Origin: an uncultured Peptococcaceae bacterium
GTDB taxonomy: Bacteria > Bacillota > Peptococcia > Peptococcales > Peptococcaceae
Direction of reading: 5' to 3'
Length of the DNA stretch: 17,178 nucleotides
NCBI GenBank assembly: GCA_902496505.1
Contig: CABVBB010000003.1
Span: 1-17,178 of the forward strand
Below the pieces are notes generated by a model. The model did no database searches. It had not been told where the DNA came from and saw only the letters and a list, made by a program, of their open reading frames with translations. The number at the start of each line of letters is the position of its first letter. The stretch's first letter is position 1. Positions 12,500-17,178 of this stretch are shown here, one piece after another. Made by a program: the position numbers and the translations under genes.

Positions 12500-13474
12500 C
12501 TATGATGATGGCTGCGTCTGTTTTTTGTTTTTGCGCAGCTTGCGAAAATCAAAGATCAAATCCAGCAGTCCGGCGAAGAGAGCGACCAGACAGACACCGG
12601 TGAAAAAGAATAAGATGAAGATGACGACCACGACCTTCATACCGGTGGACATCTCACTAAAACGCATGAAATGTGCCAGAACAGACAGTCCGGTAAAAAA
12701 GAGCAGCGCGCCGTAGATCACCAAGATATTGATGGCGAACGTATTCAGCCAGTCGAGATGGAGAAAATCGGCCAAAAGCCACAGTGCCCAGGCGGCGATG
12801 AGTCCCCAGACAGCCGAAGCGGGCAGATACCATTGACTGAACTTGGGCATGCGGGGGATCTTGAGCTTGAGCTTGCGCATGGTCGCGCGGGACAAAATAA
12901 AGTGGATGACGCCCAAGATACCGCCCATGATCACCATCATTGCCGGCAAAAGGACCATCATACCCTGCGCGTATTGGCGCAAGGCATCTTCTGTCATGCC
13001 CATTTGCTCCAAAGCGCCCATTTGTTTGTACAGTTCCACCATCTCATCGATGGACTGGCTGAACTGAGCGATCAGATTATCGATGCTGAAGCCGGAGATC
13101 GCAGCGCCCAGAAGCAGCATCAGCGTGACAGACAGTGCCCCAGCGACGCAGGAGACGAGCATGGTCTTGCCTGCACCGCGGCGATTAGCCAGCATATAGC
13201 CCACAGCCAGCGACATAGGCACATACATCAGGACAAAGCGTACACCACTCAAAATGCCGAAAAGCAGCGAGATGACAAGGGCAGCCGCCACAGAAGCAAT
13301 GATGGCTGGAGAAAGGCCGCGCCGAACGACCAATATGGTCAGCGGTACGCCGACGGCAAAGGTCAAAACAAAACCGATAATAGGCAAAAAATAACTGCCG
13401 ATCAAAAGCAGGACACAAAGCGCGGTCATCAAAGCGCCTTCTGTCAAGGCACGGGTTGAAAGCTTAGTAGACAA
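12500..13474 (-). CDS. YybS/DUF2232-family membrane protein
   Basis: Multi-pass membrane protein of unknown biochemical function, 324 residues with about eight hydrophobic helices. The arrangement, opening with STRALTEGALMTALCVLLLI, and the position directly upstream of rplI are typical of YybS/DUF2232 proteins; some relatives resemble the S components of ECF transporters. A Lys/Arg-rich C-terminal tail (FRKLRKNKKQTQPSS) should be cytoplasmic. The start is TTG 13474 with GAGGTG about nine bases upstream; no ATG or GTG nearby fits better. It is probably cotranscribed with the 37-residue gene upstream and with rplI downstream. Confidence 0.85.
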   Translation of the reverse strand: MSTKLSTRALTEGALMTALCVLLLIGSYFLPIIGFVLTFAVGVPLTILVVRRGLSPAIIASVAAALVISLLFGILSGVRFVLMYVPMSLAVGYMLANRRGAGKTMLVSCVAGALSVTLMLLLGAAISGFSIDNLIAQFSQSIDEMVELYKQMGALEQMGMTEDALRQYAQGMMVLLPAMMVIMGGILGVIHFILSRATMRKLKLKIPRMPKFSQWYLPASAVWGLIAAWALWLLADFLHLDWLNTFAINILVIYGALLFFTGLSVLAHFMRFSEMSTGMKVVVVIFILFFFTGVCLVALFAGLLDLIFDFRKLRKNKKQTQPSS

Positions 13475-13499
13475 ACGTATTCACCTCAGTCAGTTTAGC

Positions 13500-13539
13500 A
13501 GACGGCACCGCTCGCCAAAAGGGAGCGCGCCGTCTTTTT
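13500..13539 (+). terminator. Terminator-like hairpin facing right, upstream of yybS
   Basis: AGACGGC...CGCTC (13500-13513) pairs with GAGCG...GCCGTCT (13523-13535), with a small internal loop, then TTTTT on the + strand. No rightward gene lies upstream of it. In the leftward direction it lacks a T tract and would be only a leader hairpin of the yybS-rplI unit. Confidence 0.4.
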
Positions 13540-13595
13540 AGTTTCTGTTTCCTTCCCGCCGGGCGCGGTATAATCCTGCCTGTGCGGGCAAATTC

Positions 13596-13709
13596 TCAGA
13601 CAAGTTTTTTGCTGACCTTGATGATCTTGGAACCCATAATGACCAATGTGGCGACCGATGCGGCCAAAGCGCTGCCCAACATGAGCAGGATCGTATCTTT
13701 AACTTTCAT
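13596..13709 (-). CDS. Small single-pass membrane protein (37 aa), unknown function
   Basis: A 37-codon frame with ATG 13709 placed behind a near-perfect Shine-Dalgarno, AAAGGAGG, eight to nine bases upstream. The product starts MKVKDTILLMLGSALAASVA and ends in a basic stretch (SKIIKVSKKLV): one hydrophobic helix of about 18 residues with a lysine-rich C-terminus. A good promoter precedes it (13766-13794). It lies upstream of yybS in the same direction with no leftward terminator between, so it may be the first gene of the yybS-rplI transcript. I do not recognise a family. The strong ribosome binding site and promoter argue that it is translated. Confidence 0.65.
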   Translation of the reverse strand: MKVKDTILLMLGSALAASVATLVIMGSKIIKVSKKLV

Positions 13710-13765
13710 GACTGGAACCTCCTTTGGGAAAATACATTGTACTGACAGGAAAAGATAATACCCTT

Positions 13766-13794
13766 ATTGTAGCGTATTTTGCCCGCTGGTGCAA
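13766..13794 (-). promoter_or_regulatory. Promoter for the 37-aa gene (and probably yybS-rplI)
   Basis: Leftward, TTGCAC (13794-13789), 17-bp spacer, TACAAT (13771-13766). The predicted start near 13759 leaves a leader of about 50 nt. No better promoter was found between the small gene and yybS. Confidence 0.65.
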
Positions 13795-13896
13795 TCATCG
13801 CTTAGAATATTGCTGACATCAGAAAAAATACGGTGGTACAGCGTAACAAAAGCCTGGCGCTGGAACTTTACTGTAGCAATTTCTGTCCCAATGGCA

Positions 13897-13902
13897 TATA
13901 AT
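13897..13902 (+). promoter_or_regulatory. Probable -10 box for the binding-protein/sensor operon
   Basis: A perfect TATAAT about 67 bases before the lipoprotein start codon. No convincing -35 hexamer lies at the right distance, so an activator may be needed, or the assignment may be wrong. I see nothing else definite between 13800 and 13968. Confidence 0.4.
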
Positions 13903-13968
13903 GGAGAAAATAAAAATAAGAACAAAATATCCATTTCAAAAAAATTTGGGAAGAGCGGAGTGAAGAAA

Positions 13969-15456
13969 ATGAAAAAATTTTGGACAGGCAGTCGTCTGCT
14001 GGCGCTGCTGGTGCTGACCGCCTTTATGGCAGCAGGCTGCGGTAGCAAGGGCGTGCAGGAGTATAAGCTGGACCCCAAAAATCCCACAGCGATCACCATC
14101 TGGCATTATTACAACGGCGCGCAGCAGACCGCTTTTGACCAGGCCGTGGCTGAATTCAACGATACGGTGGGTTATGAAAAAGGTATCGTCGTGGAGGCTT
14201 ACAGCCAGGGCAATATCAATGAGTTGACTCAAAAGGTCATTGCCTCGGCTAATAAAGAGGTCAGCGCGGAAGAACTGCCCGACGTCTTTGCCGCTTATGC
14301 TGATACCGCCTACACGCTGGATCAATTGGGCTTGGCGGCTAGTTTGGACCCTTACTTGAGCAAGGAGGATCTGGCCGCTTATGTCGACGGTTATATCGAT
14401 GAAGGCCGCATCGACGGCGAAGAACAGCTCAAGATCTTTCCAGTGGCCAAATCTACGGAGGTCTTGATGGTCAATAAGACGGACTGGGATAAATTTGCCC
14501 AAGCCACCAGCGCCAGCTATGATGATCTGGCGACCATAGAAGGGCTGACTAAGACAGCAGAGGCTTATTACCAATGGACAGACAGCCTGACTGAGGCGCC
14601 GGATGACGGCAAAGCTTTCTTTGGCCGGGATGCCTTGGCCAACTACATGATCATCGGCAATCGTCAGCTGGGCAATGAGATCTTTGAGGTGCATAATGGC
14701 GAGGCGACGATCAATGTGGACAAGGCGATCTATAAGCGCCTATGGGAAAATTACTATGTGCCGATGGTGCAGGGTTATTTTGCTGCCCATGGCCGTTTCC
14801 GCGCTGATGATGCCAGTGCAGGCGATATCATCGCTTTGGTAGGGTCCACTACAGGGGCGACCTATTTCCCGCAGCAGGTCGTTTTGAACGATAATGAGAC
14901 CTATCCCATAGAAGCGGTGACTTTGCCGGCGCCGATCTTTGAAGGCGGCGAGCGCTATGCGGTACAGCAGGGCGCAGGCATGATGGTGGTCAAATCCACC
15001 CCTGAAAAGGAATATGCGGCCACTGTCTTTTTGAAATGGTTTACCGATGATGAGCGTAATATCGATTTCAGTGTGCGCTCTGGCTATCTGCCAGTGAAAA
15101 AAAGCGCCAACGACTGGGCAAAGATCGAGCCGGTCTTTGAAGAGCAGAGCTCCAGCGCGGCCAATATCATGCTGGAAGACACTGTCCATGTGGCCATCGA
15201 TGTGGTCTCCCAGAGCAAAATGTATACCAACAAGCCCTTTGACAAAGGCACCTGGGCGCGCTCAGTGCTGGAAAACAACATGGCTGATCAGATCGACCGC
15301 GATCTGGCCTTGATCGAAAGCCGTATGTCCGACGGGATGAGTCGGGCAGAAGCTGTAGAGCCCTTTATCAGTGAAGCGCATTTTGAAGAGTGCTTTGCTG
15401 AGTTCAGCCAGGCCTTATCCACTCCGCCTGATAGTGGAGCGCAGGCTGCGGAATAA
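13969..15456 (+). CDS. Extracellular solute-binding lipoprotein (ABC-type, family 1-like)
   Basis: Lipid-anchored substrate-binding protein, 495 residues. The signal peptide MKKFWTGSRLLALLVLTAFM is followed by the lipobox AAGC with Cys24 as lipidation site. The mature protein has the typical opening of family 1 binding proteins (AITIWHYYNGAQQTAFDQAV), an alpha/beta layout, and late conserved-looking parts (GAGMMVVKST, EYAATVFLKWFTDDE). The ligand is not predictable; sugars, oligosaccharides or other small solutes are possible. The start is ATG 13969 with GGAG eight bases upstream. The next gene, 30 nt downstream, is a membrane sensor and not a permease, and no ABC permease or ATPase gene is in the window. 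It may deliver ligand to the sensor's outer domain, or to a transporter encoded elsewhere. Confidence 0.88.
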   Translation: MKKFWTGSRLLALLVLTAFMAAGCGSKGVQEYKLDPKNPTAITIWHYYNGAQQTAFDQAVAEFNDTVGYEKGIVVEAYSQGNINELTQKVIASANKEVSAEELPDVFAAYADTAYTLDQLGLAASLDPYLSKEDLAAYVDGYIDEGRIDGEEQLKIFPVAKSTEVLMVNKTDWDKFAQATSASYDDLATIEGLTKTAEAYYQWTDSLTEAPDDGKAFFGRDALANYMIIGNRQLGNEIFEVHNGEATINVDKAIYKRLWENYYVPMVQGYFAAHGRFRADDASAGDIIALVGSTTGATYFPQQVVLNDNETYPIEAVTLPAPIFEGGERYAVQQGAGMMVVKSTPEKEYAATVFLKWFTDDERNIDFSVRSGYLPVKKSANDWAKIEPVFEEQSSSAANIMLEDTVHVAIDVVSQSKMYTNKPFDKGTWARSVLENNMADQIDRDLALIESRMSDGMSRAEAVEPFISEAHFEECFAEFSQALSTPPDSGAQAAE

Positions 15457-15486
15457 AGATGAGACGAACCAGAAAGGGGGCATAGA

Positions 15487-17178
15487 ATGGTGAAACCACA
15501 AAAAAATAAGCGCAGCCGGACTATGCTCATCAGACTGTTGGTCGCTATGCTCTGTGTGGCTATTTTGCAGTCAGCACTGTTCATGATCCTCCTGGAAGCG
15601 CGTGGTACCTTGGAGCAGCTCGATCACAGTGCCTTCGACACCTTTAATGAACGGGTGAGCAGCGTGCAGAGCAGCTTGGCCAACGAGATGCTGCAGCGCT
15701 GGGCCAATATCAGCACCCAGGCTGAGCTGTTGGGCAGCGCTCTGGATGAGTATCTCGCTGAGCAGGGCATCACCTACGATGATCTCCAGGATAGCCCTGA
15801 GCTGACCACTCAGTTTTTAAAAGAGACCACGGATGATCTGATCTTTATGATGCGCAAGACCTCTGTCTCCGGCGGTTTTTTGGTCCTGGACTACGGCTGG
15901 AAGGGTGAAAATGATTTTTACGGCGTGCATTTGGGCGATACCGATCCAGACAATTATCCGGCGGATGATTCGGATATCCTGCTGGATGTAGGGCCGGCCA
16001 GCCTGGCGCAGGAGGGGCACATCCCGCTCAACAGCGCCTGGATCAACCGCTATCAGCTGGACCCCCAAGATGGCGGCAGTGCTTTTTTCTACAAGCCTTA
16101 CGAAGCGGCCAAAGCTTATCCTGAGCTTAAGGACAGCAAGCTGGGCTATTGGTGCAGTGCGCACCGCCTGACCAGCACCTCGCCGCAGGTCATCAGCTAT
16201 TCGCTGCCCTTAAGGCTCTCTGACGGCCGAGTGGTGGGCGTAGTCGGTGTAGATATGGCAGTGGATTATGTGGCCGCTATGATGCCGTATAAGCTCCTGC
16301 AGGCCGAGCGCAACGGCGTCTACGTCTTAGGCGTGACCCAAAAGGAGGCCGCTTCGGAGCCGCTGAGCTTTAGGCCAGTGGTGCATAATGGACCCTTGTA
16401 TTCGCGGTTCAATCCGGACGAAAGCAGCCCCCTCACCTTTGATCAGGAAGCGGTGTACAAAAAGATCTATCGTTTGGAAGACAATGACCGGCTGAACGAT
16501 ACCGTTTACGCCACGATGGAATATATCAAGCTCTATGACAACAATGGCCCCTTTTCCAACGAGCAGTGGGCAGTCATTGGCATGGCGGAAAAAGAGCATT
16601 TGCTGGAGCAGTCTCATACGGTCATCCGCGCGATCATCTTTGCCGCGCTGGCGACGCTTTTGGTCAGCATTTTGGCCGCCGTTTTCTTGTCGCGGCGCAT
16701 CACTCGGCCTATCGTTCGCCTGGTGGGCGAAGTGCAGAACAGCGATCCCTCGCAGGATATCGCGTTGAGCAAGACCAAACTCAAGGAGATCGACGAATTG
16801 GCGCAGGCTATCGAATATTTGAGCCGCAATGTGGCTGAATCTGCCTCCAAACTCTCCAAGATCATCGATCTGCTCAATATGTCCATCGGCGCTTTTGAAT
16901 ACAATAAAGACGATAAGCGCGTCTACTGTACAGAATGTATGCTGGAATTTTTGAATGGCTCGGCTCAGGGCGACGGCTATTTGGATAAGGATATCTTTGA
17001 CAGCCGCCTGCATGCGCTCATGCGCTCGCCCGAAGGGGACAGTGAGGATATTTACCGCATCAGTGCTTCAGAAGAGCAGCCGCGCTGGCTCAAGATCCGC
17101 CAGTTGGAAAACGACGCCACCATTTGGGGTATCGTCATGGACGTCACAGAAGAGACTATGGAAAAACAGCGCATCCAA
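15487..17178 (+). CDS. Membrane sensor protein with Cache-like, HAMP and PAS domains (3' end missing)
   Basis: Signal-transduction protein, open for 564 codons to the window edge without a stop. TM1 is at about residues 14-35. A large extracytoplasmic domain of about 340 residues follows; the segment from SYSLPLRLSDGRVVGVVGVD onward is typical of the end of a dCache domain. TM2 is at about 379-398, then a HAMP-like linker (FLSRRITRPIVRLVGEV), a coiled stretch, and a PAS-like domain from about 455 (MSIGAFEYNKDDKRVYCTE) ending in IVMDVTEETMEKQRIQ. PAS ends of this form commonly lead into a GGDEF diguanylate cyclase, but the output domain lies outside the window, so a histidine kinase or other output cannot be excluded. 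Start at ATG 15487 behind AGAAAGGGGG. Cotranscribed with the binding lipoprotein upstream. Confidence 0.85.
   Translation, partial: MVKPQKNKRSRTMLIRLLVAMLCVAILQSALFMILLEARGTLEQLDHSAFDTFNERVSSVQSSLANEMLQRWANISTQAELLGSALDEYLAEQGITYDDLQDSPELTTQFLKETTDDLIFMMRKTSVSGGFLVLDYGWKGENDFYGVHLGDTDPDNYPADDSDILLDVGPASLAQEGHIPLNSAWINRYQLDPQDGGSAFFYKPYEAAKAYPELKDSKLGYWCSAHRLTSTSPQVISYSLPLRLSDGRVVGVVGVDMAVDYVAAMMPYKLLQAERNGVYVLGVTQKEAASEPLSFRPVVHNGPLYSRFNPDESSPLTFDQEAVYKKIYRLEDNDRLNDTVYATMEYIKLYDNNGPFSNEQWAVIGMAEKEHLLEQSHTVIRAIIFAALATLLVSILAAVFLSRRITRPIVRLVGEVQNSDPSQDIALSKTKLKEIDELAQAIEYLSRNVAESASKLSKIIDLLNMSIGAFEYNKDDKRVYCTECMLEFLNGSAQGDGYLDKDIFDSRLHALMRSPEGDSEDIYRISASEEQPRWLKIRQLENDATIWGIVMDVTEETMEKQRIQ

Noticed and set aside
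12671..13459. Long + strand open frame of 262 codons
   Set aside because: Antisense to yybS. The product is a low-complexity Gln/His/Arg-rich string typical of a shadow of a membrane-protein gene.
13789..13968. A 60-codon extension of the binding lipoprotein
   Set aside because: It would place the lipoprotein signal peptide and lipobox in the middle of the protein and run through the predicted -10 box.

Overview
The window looks like chromosomal DNA from a low- to mid-GC Bacillota (Firmicutes). The evidence is an rplI gene directly behind a YybS/DUF2232 gene, a DUF975 membrane protein beside SppA, a MerR/GyrI-type (BmrR-like) regulator, strong AAGGAGG-type ribosome binding sites, and near-consensus sigma-A promoters (TTGACA-17-TATAAT). 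No mobile element, CRISPR array, tRNA or rRNA is visible. I cannot fix a genus.

Left part (1-5350): a 5'-truncated type I phosphodiesterase/nucleotide-pyrophosphatase-like enzyme (+) converges on a 14-TM-type DHA2 MFS efflux pump (-) across a shared terminator. The pump has a textbook promoter overlapped by a perfect inverted repeat and an attenuator-like hairpin in its leader. Next come a 57-residue basic protein whose last codons lie inside its own terminator hairpin, and a DAACS-family amino-acid/dicarboxylate symporter.

Middle (5350-9600): a two-gene SMR drug-efflux pair (-) is divergent from a BmrR-like MerR regulator (+). The SMR promoter has a 19-bp spacer with a dyad in it, the hallmark of MerR-type activation. 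One SMR subunit lacks the proton/drug-coupling glutamate. Then follow a Crp/Fnr-family regulator and an SLC13/DASS-like anion permease (both -), separated by an unusually structured, partly duplicated inverted-repeat region.

Right part (9600-17178): a leftward block reads small membrane peptide -> yybS -> rplI -> (terminator) -> PGRP-type amidase -> DUF975 -> sppA, mostly cell-envelope functions. Divergent from it, a rightward pair encodes a lipoprotein solute-binding protein and a Cache-like/HAMP/PAS sensor that runs off the right end and probably continues into an output domain. No ABC permease or ATPase lies between or before them.

Most units are short, with terminators shared between convergent genes. 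Three transporters come with recognisable control DNA. The items most worth a second look are the SMR subunit with Gly in place of Glu14, the small gene with a terminator before its stop codon, the structured region at 7795-7924, the unannotated 37-codon gene at 13596-13709, and the binding-protein/sensor pair.
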